A DNA stretch of 64,000 bases from Bos javanicus (taxonomy: Eukaryota; Chordata; Mammalia; Artiodactyla; Bovidae), in the NCBI RefSeq assembly GCF_032452875.1, contig NC_083871.1, positions 2,517,692-2,581,691 on the forward strand. The letters are read 5' to 3'. Numbering within the stretch: position 1 is the first letter of the stretch; each line of letters begins with the position of its first letter. Below the pieces are notes generated by a model. The model was not told the DNA's origin and did not search any database. It saw only the letters and a list, made by a program, of their open reading frames with translations. Below, one piece after another: positions 21,723 to 34,012 of the stretch. The translations under genes and the position numbers were made by a program.

Positions 21723-24299
21723 TAAAAAAAGAAAACTGACAAAAGTTAAGTTAAACTTTTTGAAAATTTGTACTAAAGTCTAAAATTGTAAGGTTAAATA
21801 TTTTAATTTAAAGATTAAATATTCTCATCCAAATTATCAGTGAAATGAAATAGTATTATTTGTCTGAATTAAAACACAAAACAGACAAGAAATGTGGGGA
21901 GGGGGTAGGAAAGAGCTACTCCAAAACTTTCAGAGAATAGAAAATGGAACATTTTGTGCAGAACATGATGAAATTCTAGAATGCCAATAATTCTAGAGAA
22001 GTTATTACTGAGAAAACACAACAAAACACTTGAATTCAATGCTTAATTTAGACTAGCTCATTTAGATTCCTAGGCTTGGTCTTGAGATAGTTGGAATTAA
22101 GCAGTAAAATTAAACTTGGCTATCAAGCTACTTTTATCATCCCATAATTGTGTTAGTTGCTAGAGAAAAGCAATAACCTGGCCTCTAATCACTTAGATGA
22201 GGCAAATCTAACATATTTGTTAAAGCACCTTAAAGTTGAGCAGTGATGAAACTATGAAAAGAAAAATAATGACACAAAATGCATGGTTATAATGTCGTTT
22301 AGAGTGAGAAAAAAAGAGAAATACATTTTTATCATGGGCTAGGATAGAAACAAAATAATGTATTCAAAATAGATTAAAATGAATATCTTTGAAAAGGAAT
22401 GCAGAACACAAGGGAACCTAAAGAAAAATATTGCAAAATGCATTTAGAGTGCAAGAAATAATCTGAACTCAAGAAAATGTTTGTAATGATTAGTATTGGG
22501 AAATATAAATATGTGCAAAGAAAATTTACAGTACATGTTGAAAATCACATTTGAGAGGCGACAGTAGTAGCAGTGATATCTAGAGTAAATAAATATTTAT
22601 TGGTCCTCTTGAGAGTTGATATTGCAAATAACCAAAGGTAACTACTGGTTTCCAGTGGTGATACTGGGAGAACATCAATGGCAAAAACACCAGAGTTGCA
22701 GAGGCAACCAGTGATGGGCAAAATTAAAATTCCCATCTAAAAAGTGTGCCCTGGATTCATAAATTATAGACGTGAGCAATCAGTGAGAAGGAAGGCTGGA
22801 GACATTGGTCATCTTAATTTAGAGGTGATAGTTGAATGCATTCAAATAACATATTAATGAAGTAAATAAAACTTTACTTCAAAATTTATTCAAAAGAATA
22901 AATTTAAAATCTCAAGCAGTATGCCTATTTAGAAGGAGAAAAAGCAACAAAAACACTGGAGAAATAGATTTTAAAAAATAGTAAGAAATATTGTTTTTCA
23001 GCCATCAAGTTGTATCCAACACTTTTGTGAACCCTCACACTGAAGCCCTCAAGACTCCTCTGTCCATGGGATTTCCCATGCCACAGAATTAAACCTGAAA
23101 AGTGAACAAAGTAAAATCAATCCATACCTTATATAAAACAAAAATAAATTATGGAAATGTTAGGAACTTTAGAGTACACAGCTATTGAATTACATTAAGT
23201 ATCTATTTGTATTTCTTTTGATTTTTAGGGAATATCTCACTAAGGATGTAGAGTGCAAATATTGTTAAAATCATTCAAAATAAATAATTTTATCTAAAAA
23301 CAGACAAAAAATTCATATACAGATGGTGAATTATTTTAGTTTGTCTTAAGTTGAGGGATTGTTTTTTCAAGTTTGTACAATTTTATTGAATATACAAAAC
23401 ACTCAGTTTTCATGAAAATTCAACTGTCTTGTAGTTGTTTTTGTCCTTGTTTTCAATTCAAACACTTGAGTTTCTAATTTCATTATTTATGTATGTTATT
23501 AGTTCACCATTTATTAAACAATGTATCTTGGGCAAAATGTATTTTTACCCATCTGTAAATGTCTTTGTTGCATTTCTTTATTAATCTAACACTTAACTGG
23601 TTAGTATACACCATTCATTGTATATAAAATTTCAGTAAGTTTTGCTCAGTATTAAAGGCCAGCTCAAATAGATTCTCAGGTTCATTGGCAACTCAATTAT
23701 ATATGCAGATATCATGAAAAAGTAGGTTTGGAATAATTGAACCAATCATTCTTAATCCACACTCCTATCTATACAGAAGTTACATAACAGCTTGAAACAG
23801 GCAATGCGTTACAACTGACTGGTTTATGATTGCTTAGTGAGGCCACTGATTAAACTTCATCTTGTTGATGGAATCCATTTCATCTTAAAAAAAAAAAAAT
23901 CGATGTTCCATGATTTGCATTGGAACAGGGAATAAAATGGACCTCAGGTCTGGGTTGAAGAACGTGTAAGAGTACAGTTTGTTTCAGGAGGGCTCGGTTG
24001 CAGCTGGGCCACGTGCAGTCTGAGCAGGATTCAACCATATCTGTAACATGAAATGGGGCAAGTAACTAGTATTTGTGAGCACTAAGAATAAATAATTTCA
24101 AGTTTAGGAGGGTAGGCTGAGGTTTGGATAGTGTTCTGATTTTTAACTCTACTAGTGAACTTCAAGGACAATTGACATAAAGAGAAGAGTGATATCCCTT
24201 TGGGCCACCACAGGCATGGATTGTATTTAGCAGTACATACTCTAGTGGCTGGTAGAATAGGTCTTCATGAGTAGCCTAAATGCCAGAGGAGGAAAATAC
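21723..24299. other. AT-rich spacer
   Basis: Single-copy-like sequence apart from a Bov-tA scrap (22998-23098). No ORF with family resemblance. A 13-A run lies near 23886. Confidence 0.5.
22998..23098 (-). mobile_element. Partial, diverged Bov-tA
   Basis: tcagccatcaagttgtatcc, then tttgtgaaccctcacactg and cctctgtccatgggatttcc match the left half of a reverse-complement Bov-tA. The tRNA-like head is absent. Confidence 0.7.
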
Positions 24300-24984
24300 A
24301 CAGTAGGAAAAAGCACTTAGGGATTTAATTACTGGCAGATTGCTCTCTCCCATTTTGGGTCCTGGTTTTCTCATCCTGGCCACGTCTATCTCCCACCTCC
24401 CTCTTCTCTTCTCTATATAACTCTGTGAATCTCTCTGGGTGTTCCTTCCTGTGGAGAAGTGTTTCACCATTAACCTAGGAGTTGTATCTTCTGTGCCATA
24501 TGGATAGAGAAGTCTGGAGGCTATTGTAAGAGAAGGAATGAAAGCCATACGCCTGAGGTTTAACTCCAAAACTTTAGAACATCAGAGAGCTCCTGAGTCC
24601 AGGGAACACTGATAGACAAGAGTTCACAAAAAGTCTCCATTTTACACTGAAACCAAGCTCCACAAAAGAGCCAACAAACTCCATTGCAGGACACACCATG
24701 CTAGTTCTCCAGCAAAACAGGAACACAACACTTAGCATTAAAAGATGGGCTGCCCAGTCATGCCAAACCCATAGACACCAAAAAACTCACAACGGGATAC
24801 TTCTTTGCACTCCAGAGAGAAGAAATCCATCTCTACCAACCAGAACACAGACTCAAGCTCCCCCAACCAGGAAACCTTGACAACCATTGGTCCAACCCTA
24901 CCCACAGGGAGCAGACTCCACAATTAAGAGGACCACACACTTTCAGCCTGCAAAGGGGAACCCAAACACAGCAACCTAAACAAA

Positions 24985-25960
24985 ATGAAAAGGCAGAGAA
25001 ATAATCAGGTGAAGTAACATGATAAAAACCCACTAAACCAAACAAAAGAGGAGGATATGGGGAGTCTATCTGAAAAGAATTCAGAATAATGATAGCAAAT
25101 GTGATCTAAAATCTTGAAAACAAAATATATTTACAGATAAATAGACTAGACAAGGACTTAAAATAAGCAAGAAATGTTTAACAAGGACATAGAAGAAATA
25201 GAAAAGAGTCAGTCAATAATGAACATGAAATAACTGAGATTAAAAGCACTCTGGAGGGAATCAAAAGTAGAATAATTTATCAAAAGAGAGGATAACTGAG
25301 GAGGCAGATAGAATGGTGGGAATAAATGAAGCTGAAAGAAAAAAAAAAAAGGAAAAGTACATAAATAAAAGAGAGGACAACCTCAGAGATTTTTGGAACA
25401 ATGTTAAATGCCCCAACATTGGAATCATAGGTGTCCCAGAAGACGAAGACAAAAAGAAAGGACATGAGAGAATAATTGAGGAGATAATAGTAAAACATTT
25501 CCCTAAAATAGGGAAGAAATAGCCACCCAAATCAGAGAAAACCAGAGAAATATAAACAGGATAAACCTAAGGCAAAACACCCCAGGACACATATTAATCA
25601 AAGTAACAAAAATCAAACACAAAGAGCAAATATTAAAAGCAACAAGGGAAAAAACAAATAACAAATAACACACAAGGGGATTCCCATAAGGATAACAGCT
25701 GAAATTTCAATAGAATCTCTTCAGTCCAGAAGGGAATTGCAGGACATCCTTAAAGTGTTGAAAGAGAAAAATCTACAGTCAAGATTACTCTACCTAGCAA
25801 GGATCTCATTCAGATATGAGAAATCAAAAGCTTTACAGACAAGCAAAAACTGAGAGAATTCAGCACCATCAAGCCAGCTCTTCAACAAAGGCTAAAGGAT
25901 CTTATTCAGACAGGAAACACACAAAAGGTTTATAAAAACGACCTCAAAACAACAAAGTAA
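24985..25960 (+). pseudogene. L1 ORF1 pseudogene (second L1)
   Basis: ATG at 24985 (MKRQRNNQVK, then a stop) corresponds to the ORF1 start at 1598. The best piece is 25313-25522, with EAERKKKKEKYINKREDNL (coiled-coil/RRM) and NIGIIGVPEDEDKKKGHERI. The end is placed at 25958-25960 by alignment with the ORF1 stop of the first L1. Early stops and frameshifts abolish the protein. Confidence 0.82.
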
Positions 25961-26597
25961 ATAATGGGATCATAGTTATCAATAATTACCCTGAATGCAA
26001 ATGGATTAAATGCTCCAATGAAATGACAAAGACTGGCTGAATTGATACAAAAATAAGACCCCTATATATGCTGTCTACAAGAGACCCACCTCAAATCTAG
26101 GGACACATACAGACTGAACGAGGAGGTCTGGAAAAAAGATATTTCATGCAAATGGAGACCAAAAGAAGCAGGAGTAGCAATACTCATATCAGATAAAATA
26201 GACTTTGAAATAAAGGCCTTGAAAAGAGGCAAAGAAGACACTACATAATGATCAAAGGATCAATCCAAGAAGATATAATGATTATAACCATGTATGCACC
26301 CAACATAGGAGCACCACAATATGTAAGACAAATGCTAACAAGTATGAAAGGGGAAATTAACAGTAACACAATAATAGTGGGAGACTTTAATACCCCACTC
26401 ACATTTATGGATGTATCAACTAAAAAGAAAATAAGCAAGGGAACACAAACTTTAAATGATACAATGGACCAGTTAGACCTAATTAATAGCTATAGGGTAT
26501 TTCACCCCAAATAACTAATTTCACATTTTTCCCAGGTGCACAGGGAACATCTCCAGGGTAGATCACATCCTGGGCCATAAATCGAGCCTTGGTGAAT

Positions 26598-26652
26598 TAA
26601 AAAAAATAATAAAATAAATAAAATAAATAAATAAAAAGAAAGAAAGAAAAGA
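26598..26652. repeat. A-rich (AAAT)n/(GAAA)n tract in L1
   Basis: aataaaataaataaaataaa-type repeat followed by gaaa units, inserted between endonuclease codons. Confidence 0.85.
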
Positions 26653-26916
26653 AATTCATTTCAAGCATCTTTTCTGATCACAATGTGGGAAGATTAGATG
26701 TCAACTACAGGAAAAAAAATCTATTAAAAATACTAACATATGGAGACTAAGCAACACACTCTAAATAGCCAGCAGATCACAGAAGAAATCAAAATATATA
26801 TAGAAACAAATAAAAATAAAAACATGACAACCCAAAACCTATGGGATTCAGTAAAAGCAGAACTAAGAATGAGGTTCATAGCAATACAAGCCTACCTCTA
26901 GAAACAAGAAAAACAT

Positions 26917-26951
26917 TAAAAAAAAAAAAAAAAAGAAAGAAAGAAAGAAAA
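26917..26951. repeat. A-run plus (GAAA)n tract in L1
   Basis: About 18 A followed by four gaaa units. Confidence 0.85.
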
Positions 26952-29192
26952 CTAACTTTAAACCTTCAGGTAACTAAAATTAGAAAAAGATGAACAGAAG
27001 AACCCCAAAGTTAGTAGAAGGAAATAAATAAATTAAAAAAAAAAAATCAGAGCAGAATTAATTGAAAAATAAATGAAGGAGACTACAGGAAAAAATCAAT
27101 AAAACTAAAACTTGGGTATTTGAGAAGACAAATAAAATAGACAAGCTGTTAGCCAGACTCATCAAGAAAAAAAGGGAGAAGAATCAAATCAATACAATTA
27201 GAAATGAAAATGGAGAAAACACAACAGACAACACAGAAATTACAAAGGATCATAAGAGACTGCTATCAGCAACACTTGGAAGAAATGGACAAATTCTTGG
27301 AAAAGTATAACCTTCTAAAACTGAATAAGGAAAAAATAGAAAATCTTAACAGACCTATGACAGGAACAGAAATAGAAACTATAATAAAAAATCTTCCAAC
27401 AAACAAAAGTCCAGGACCAGGTGACTTTACAAGTGAATTCTACGAAAAAGTTAGAGAAGAGTTAACACCTATCCTACTCAAATTCTTCCAGAAGATTGCA
27501 GAGGAAGGTAAACTTCCAAACTCATTCTATGAAGCCACCATCATCCTAATACCAAAACTAGACAAAGATGCCACACGGAAAAGAAAATTACAGGCCAATA
27601 TCACTGATGAACATAGATGCAAAAATCCTCAACAAAATTCTAGCAAACAGAATCAAACAACATATTAAAAAGATCATACATCATGACCAAGTGGGCTTTA
27701 TCCCAGGAATGCAAGAATTCTTCAATATTTGCAAATCAGTCTATGTGATACACACCACATTATCAAATTGAAAGATAAAAACCATATGATTATCTCAATA
27801 GATGCAGAGAAAGCATTTGAAAGAATTCAAGAAATATTTATGATCAAAACTCTCCAGAAAGCAGGCAGAGAAGGAACATACCTCAACATAATAAAACCTA
27901 TATATGACAAACACACAGCAAACATCATCCTCAATGGAGAAAAATTGAAAGCATTTCCTCTAAAATCAGGAAAAAGACAAGAGTGCCCACTCTCACAACT
28001 GCTATTCAATATAGTTTTGGAAGTCCTAGCCACAACAATCAGAGAAAAAAAAGAAATAAAAAGAATCCAGATTGGAAAAGAGAAGTAAAACTCTCACTCT
28101 TTGCATATGAGAGGATAATCTATATACAAAACCCAAAAGACACCACCAGAAAATTATCAGAGCTAATCAACAAATATAGTAGAGTTGCAGGATCTAAAAT
28201 TATTAAAAATAAAATTATTATGCAGAAATCCTTGTATTCCTATACACTAACAATGACAAAACAGAAATTAAGCAAGCGAATGCATTCACCATTGCAATGA
28301 AAAAATAAAATACTTAGGAATAAATTCACCTAAAGAAACAAAAGACCTATGCATAGAAAACTATAAAACACTGATGGAAAAAATCAAAGATGACAGAAAT
28401 ATGATACCATGTTTATTGATCAGAAGAAGCAATATAGTGAAAATGAGTATATTGCCCAAAGCAATCTATAGCTTCAATGCAATCCCTATCAAGCTATCAA
28501 TATATTTTTCATGAAACTAGAACAAATAATTTCACAATTTGTATGGATAAACAAAAAAACCTCAAATAATCTTGAAAAAGAAGAGTGGAACTGGAAGAAT
28601 CAACCTGCCTGACTTCAGACTATACTACAAAGCTACAGTCATTAAGAAAATATGATATGGCACAAAGACAGAAATATAGATCAACAGGAAAAAATAGAAA
28701 GCCCAGAGATAAACCCACACACCTATGGAAAACTTATCTTTGACAAGGAGGCAAAAATATACAATGGAAAAAGATAATCTCTTGAGTACGTGGTGCTGGG
28801 AAAATTGGTCAACCACGTGTAAAAGAATGAAACTAGAACACTTTCTAACATCATACACAAAAATAAACTTAAAATGGATTAAAGATCTAAATGTAAGATC
28901 AAAAACTCTAAAATTTTTAGAGGAAAACACAGGCAGAACAATCTAACATAAATAACAGCAAGATCCTCTATGACCCACCTCCTGGAGTAATGGAAATGAA
29001 AGCAAAAATAAACAAACGGGACCTAATTAAACTTAGAAACTTTTGCAGAATGAAGGAAACTATAAGCTAGGTGGAAAAGCAGCCTTCAGAAATGGAGAAG
29101 ACAAAGCAAATGAAACAACTGACAAAGAATCAATTGCCAAAATATACAAGCAACTGAAGTAGCTCAATATCAGAAAAATAAATGACCCAATC

Positions 29193-32100
29193 TTCAGTTC
29201 AGTTCAGTTCAGTCCCTCACTCGTGTCCAACTCTTTGTGACCCTATGAATCACAGCATGCCAGGCCTCCCTTTACATCACCAACTCCCAGAGTTCACTCA
29301 ACTCATGTCCTTCGAGTCGGTGATGCCATCCAGCCATCTCATCCTCTGTCGTCCCCTTCTCCTCCTGCCCCCAATCCCTCTTAGCATCAGGTTTTTTTCC
29401 AATGAGTCAACTCTTCTCATGAGGTGGCTAAAGTATTGGAGTTTCAGCTTCAGCATCAGTCCTTCCAATGAACGCCCAGGACTGATCTCTAGGATGGACT
29501 GGTTGGATCTCAATGCAGTCCAAAGGACTTTCAAGAGTCTCTCCTCCAATACCACAGTTCAAAAATATCAATTCTTTGGGGCTCCAACTCTCACATCCAT
29601 AATGACCACTGGAAAAACTATAGCCTGGACTAGATGGACATTTGTTGACAAAGTGCTATCTCTGTTTTTCAATATGATATCTAGATTGGTCATAACTTTC
29701 CTTCCAAGGAGTAAGCGTCTTTTAATTTCATGGCTGAGTCACCATCTGCAGTGATTTTGGAGCCCAAAAAAGTAAAGTTTGACACTGTTTCCAAAGTTTC
29801 CAAGTCTATCTGCTATGAAGTGATGGGACCAGATGCCATGATCTTAGTCTTCTGAATGTTGAACTTTAAACCAACTTTTTCATTCTCCAATTTCACTTTC
29901 ATCAAGAGGCTTTTTAGTTCCTCTTCACTTTCTGCCATAATGGTGGTGTCATCTGGACATCTGAGATTATTGATATTTCTCCCAGCAATCTTGATTCCAG
30001 CTTGTGCTTCTTCCAGCCCAGTGTTTCTAATGATGTACTCTGCATATAAGTTAAATAAGCAGGGTGACAATATACAGCCTTGATGTACTCCTTTTCCTAT
30101 TTGGAATCAGTCGTTGTTCCATGTCCAGTTCTAACTTTGCTTCCTGACCTGCATATAGGTTTCCTAAGAGGCAGGTCAGGTGGTCTGGTATTCCCATCTC
30201 TTTCAGATTTTCCACAGTTTATTGTAATCCACCCAAAGGCTTTGGCATAGTCAATAAAGCAGAAATAGATGTTTTTCTGGAACTCTCTTCTGTTTTCCAT
30301 GATTCGTTGGATGTTGGCAATTTGATCTCTGGTTCCTCTGCCTTTTCTAAAACCAGCTTGAACATCTGGCAGCTCACAGTTCACGTATTGCTGAAGCCTG
30401 GTTTGGAGAATTTTGAGCGTTACTTTCCTAGCATGTTAGATGAGTACAATTGTGTGGTAGTTTGAGCATTCTTTGGCCTTGCATTTCTTTGGGATTTGAA
30501 TGAAATCCTTTTCCAGTCCTGTGGCCACTGCTGAGTTTTCCAAATTTGCTGGCATATTAAGTGCAGCATTTTCACAGCATCATATTTCAGGATTAGAAAT
30601 AGCTCAACTGGAATTCCATCACCTCCACTAGCTTTGTTCATAGGGATGCTTTCTAAGGCCCACTTAACTTCACATTCCAGGATGTATGGCTCTAGGTGAG
30701 TGATCACACCATTGTGATTATCTGGGTCTTGAAGCTCTTTTTTGTACAGTTCTTCTGTGTATTCTTGCCATCTCTTTTTAATATCTTCTGCTTCTGTTAG
30801 GTCCATACCATTTCTGTCCTTTATTTTTCCCATCCTTGCATGAAATGTTCCATGGTATCTCTAATTTTCTTGAAAAGATCTCTAGTCTTTCCCATTCTGA
30901 TGTTTTCCGCTATTTCTTTTCATTGATCGCTGAGGAAGGCTTTCTTATCTCTCCTTTCTATACTTTGGAACTCTGCATTCAGATGCTTATATCTTTCCCT
31001 TTCTTCTTCGCTTTTGCTTCTCTTCTTTTCACAGCTATTTGTAAGGCCTCTTCAGACAACCATTTTGCCTTTTTAAATTTCTTTTCCATGGGGATGATCT
31101 TTATCCCTGTCTCCTGTATAATGTCACGAACCTCCATCCATAGTTCATCAGGTACTCTGTGTATCAGATCTAGGCTCTTAAATCTATTTCTCACTTCCAC
31201 TGTATAATGATAAGTGATTTGATTTAGGTCATACCTGCATGGTCTAGTTGTTTTCCCCACTTTCTTCAATTTAAGTCCAAATTTGGCAATAAGGAGTTCA
31301 TGATGTGAGCCACAGTCAGCTCCCGGTCTTGTTTTTGCTGACTGTATAGAGCTTCTCCATCTTTGCCTGCAAAGAATATAATCAATCTGATTTTGGTGTT
31401 GACCATCTGATGATGTCCATGTGTAGAGTCTTCTCTTGTGCTGTTGGAAGAGGGTGTTTGCTATGACCATTAAGTTCTCTTGTAAAACTCTATTAGCCTT
31501 TGCTCTGCTTCATTCCATATTCCAAGGCCAAATTTGCCTGTTACTCCAGGTGTTTCTTGACTTCCTACTTTTGCATTCCAGTCCCCTATAATGAAAAGGA
31601 CATCTTTTTTGGGTGTTAGTTCTAAAAGGTCTTGTAGGTCTTCATAGAACCGTTCAACTTCATCTTCTTCAGCGTTACTGGTTGGGGCACAGGCTTGGAT
31701 TACCGTGATACTGAATGGTTTGCCTTGGAAATGAACAGAGATCATTCTGTCGTTTTTGAGATTGCATCCAAGTACTGCATTTCATACTCTTTTGTTGACC
31801 ACGATGGCTACTCCATTTCTTCTAAGGGATTCCTTCCCACAGTAGTAGATATAATGGTCATCTGAGCTAAATTCACCCATTCCAGTCCATTTTAATTTGC
31901 TGATTCTTAGGATTTCTAGAATGTTGACATTCACTCTTGCCATCTCCTGTTTGACCACTTCCAATTTGCCTTGATTCATGGACTTGACATTCCAGGTTCC
32001 TATGCAATACTGCGCTTTATAGCATTGGACCTTGCTTCTATCACCAGTCAGATCCACAACTGGTATGCTTTTGCTTTGGCTCCATCCGTTCATGCTTTCT

Positions 32101-32214
32101 GTAGTTATTTATGCATTGATCTACAGTAGTTTATTGGGCACCTACTGACCCGAGGAGTTCCCCTTTCAGTATCCTATCATTTTGCCTTTTCATTCCATTC
32201 ATGGGGTTCTTTGG
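29193..32214 (-). mobile_element. Near full-length BovB nested in L1, with 7-bp TSD
   Basis: The minus-strand element runs from the 5' untranslated/N-terminal region (32214) to the (TTCAG)n-type tail (29193). The TSD cccaatc is exact at 29186-29192 and 32215-32221, within an L1 phrase that reads on across the joint. At 3.0 kb it lacks only the GC-rich 5' end seen in the copies at 33973-37270 and 47908-51397. Confidence 0.94.
29298..32093 (-). pseudogene. BovB EN-RT polyprotein pseudogene
   Basis: In transcription order: 31782-32093 (CIGTWNVKSMNQGKLEVVKQ, endonuclease motif with catalytic Asn region); 31470-31745 (DVLFIIGDWNAKVGSQETPG); 30979-31470 (QIDYILCRQRWRSSIQSAKT, then SHHELLIAKF where SDHxLL is expected); 30420-30833 (RT start, MNKASGGDGIPVELFLIL); 30097-30384 (motif A FIDYAKAF); 29813-30070 (RCPDDTTIMAESEEEL, where the catalytic YADD reads CPDD); 29298-29555 (C-terminus). 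At least six breaks. The SDH-to-SHH change would affect the endonuclease even without frameshifts. Confidence 0.92.
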
Positions 32215-33458
32215 CCCAATCTTAAAGTGCGCCAAAGAAGTAAACAGACATTTCTCCAAAGAAGACATACAGATTTCTAACAAACAGATGAAAAAAAAAA
32301 TACTCATCGTTCATTATCAGAGAAATGCAAATCAAAACCACAGTGAGAAACCATTTCAAACCAATCAGAATGACTCCCACCAAAACGTCTACAAACAATA
32401 AATTCTGGAGAGCATGTGGAGAAAAGGGAACATTCTTACACTGTTAGTGATGATGCAAAATATTACAGCCACTATTGAGAACAGTGTGGACATTATTTTA
32501 AAAACTGGAAATAGAACTGTCATATGACCCAGCAATCACACTCTTGTGTATGCACTGTGAGGAAACCAGAAATGACAGAGACATGCATACTCCAATGTTC
32601 ATTGCAGCATTGTTTACAATAGCTGGGACATGGTAGCAACCCAGATGTCCATCAGCAGATGAATGAATGAGGAAGTGTGGTACATATATACAATGGAATA
32701 TTACTCAGTTATGAAAAAGAGTGCATTTGAGTCAGTTCTAATGAGGTTCATGAAACTGGAACCTATTATACAGAGTGAAGTAAGTCAGAAAGAGAAACAC
32801 CAATAGAGTAAATTAATGCATATATATGGAATTTGGAAAGACAGTAACAATGACCCTATATGCAAGATAGCAAAAGAGACACATATGCAAAGAACATACT
32901 TTTGGATTCTGTGGGAGAAGGCAAGGGTGGGATGATTTGAGAGAATAGCTTTGACATGTATATTACCATATGTAAAATAGACGGCCAGTGCAAGTTAAAT
33001 GCATGAAGCAGGGCACTGCACGCCAGTGCTCTGGGACAACCCAGAGGGATGGGGTGGGGAGGAAGGTGGGATGGGGGTTAAGGATAAAGGGACACATACA
33101 CACCCATGGCTAATTCATGTCAATGTATGGCAAAAGCCACCACAATACTGTACAGTAATTAGCCTCCAATTAAAATAAATTAAATATTTTTATAAAAAAA
33201 TTAAAAACAAAAGAATAAAATGATGTGTTGTGCTTTCCCTAATGAGCATTTGCAGGTAGGGAACTTCAAAGAGAAACCCCTCCCTGTAGGAACAGGCCAC
33301 AAAGTGCAGCCATGAAAGGTGGGTGGGCCATCCTATAAGGAGGAGATTCAGTTTCTCAAACAAGGCAATCCTGAGGGCTGATGGTAAAGGATTCCTGCTA
33401 GAAGTGCTCACAGTACCTGGGGGATGTGGCCTTCTCTCCTGATGGAGATCTGGTAAAT

Positions 33459-33972
33459 CAGTTCAGTTCAGTTCAGTCACTCAGTCGTGTCTGACTCTTT
33501 GCGACCCCATGAATCGCAGCACGCCAGGCCTGTCTGTCCATCACCAACTCCCAGAGTTCACTCAGACTCACGTCCATCGAGTCAGTGATGCCATCCAGCC
33601 ATCTCATCCTCTGTCGTCCCCTTCTCCGCCTGCCCTCAATTCCTCCCAGCTTCAGAGTCCTTTCCAATGAGTCAACTCTTCGCATGAGGTGGTTAAAGTA
33701 CTGGAGTTTCAGCTTCAGCATCATTCCCTCCAAAGAAATCCCAGGGCTTATCTCCTTCAGAATGGACTGGTTGGATCTCCTTGCAGTCCAGAGGACTCTC
33801 AAGAGTCTTCTCCAATACCACAGTTCAAAAGCATCAATTCTTTGGCACCCAGCCTTCTTCACAGTCCAACTCTCACATCCATACATGACCACAGGAAAAA
33901 CCATAGCCTTGACTAGATGGATCTTTGTTGGCAAAGTAATGTCTCTGCTTTTGAATATGTTATCTAGGTTGT
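33459..33972 (-). mobile_element. Younger BovB 3' fragment
   Basis: Starts with (cagtt)n tail and gtcactcagtcgtgtctgac and runs to ctttgttggcaaagtaatgt and atgttatctaggttg. It keeps an open frame for the whole C-terminal region and is little diverged. At 33972 it abuts older BovB of the same orientation. Confidence 0.9.
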
Positions 33973-34012
33973 GAACCAAACCCATGTTCATCCAGTCGGT
34001 AATGCTTTCCAA
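33473..34012 (-). pseudogene. Fused BovB C-terminal reading frame across two copies
   Basis: The 179-codon frame begins MESITDWMNMGL, which is the near-terminal ITDSMDMSL region of the older copy. It continues in frame into NLDNIFKSRDITLPTKIHLV of the younger copy and ends at the normal BovB C-terminus (TRLSD). So the terminal region of one protein is followed by an internal region of another. Confidence 0.8.

Larger units (their letters stand above)
25961..32830 (+). pseudogene. L1 ORF2 pseudogene (second L1), split by BovB
   Basis: Endonuclease at 26248-26514 (MYAPNIGAPQYVRQML, IIVGDFNTPLTFMD). RT at 27204-27668 (MTGTEIETIIKNLPTNKSPG, EFYEKVREELTPILLKFFQK), 27568-27771 (IHHDQVGFIPGMQ) and 27729-28088 (MIISIDAEKAFERIQ, KSGKRQECPLSQLL). 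The catalytic motif is altered: where FADD is expected the frame reads FAYE (28100-28111), so both metal-binding Asp residues are gone. C-terminal pieces lie at 28725-28946 and, after BovB, 32222-32830. The usual ORF2 start ATG is not preserved. Confidence 0.87.
24300..33220 (+). mobile_element. Second long ruminant L1, split by BovB
   Basis: The 5' UTR begins near 24300 with one monomer (attactggcagattgctctc, aactctgtgaatctctctgg). ORF1 is at 24985-25960 and ORF2 follows. The BovB at 29193-32214 interrupts ORF2. L1 resumes at 32222 (ttaaagtgcgccaaagaag) and ends with cagtaattagcctccaatt and an A-rich tail to about 33220. Without BovB it is about 5.9 kb. No outer TSD is clear. Confidence 0.92.

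Noticed and set aside
29182..29754. Plus-strand 190-codon frame that looks like a long protein
   Set aside because: Antisense of BovB (minus-strand element 29193-32214); same repeated text as the other antisense frames.
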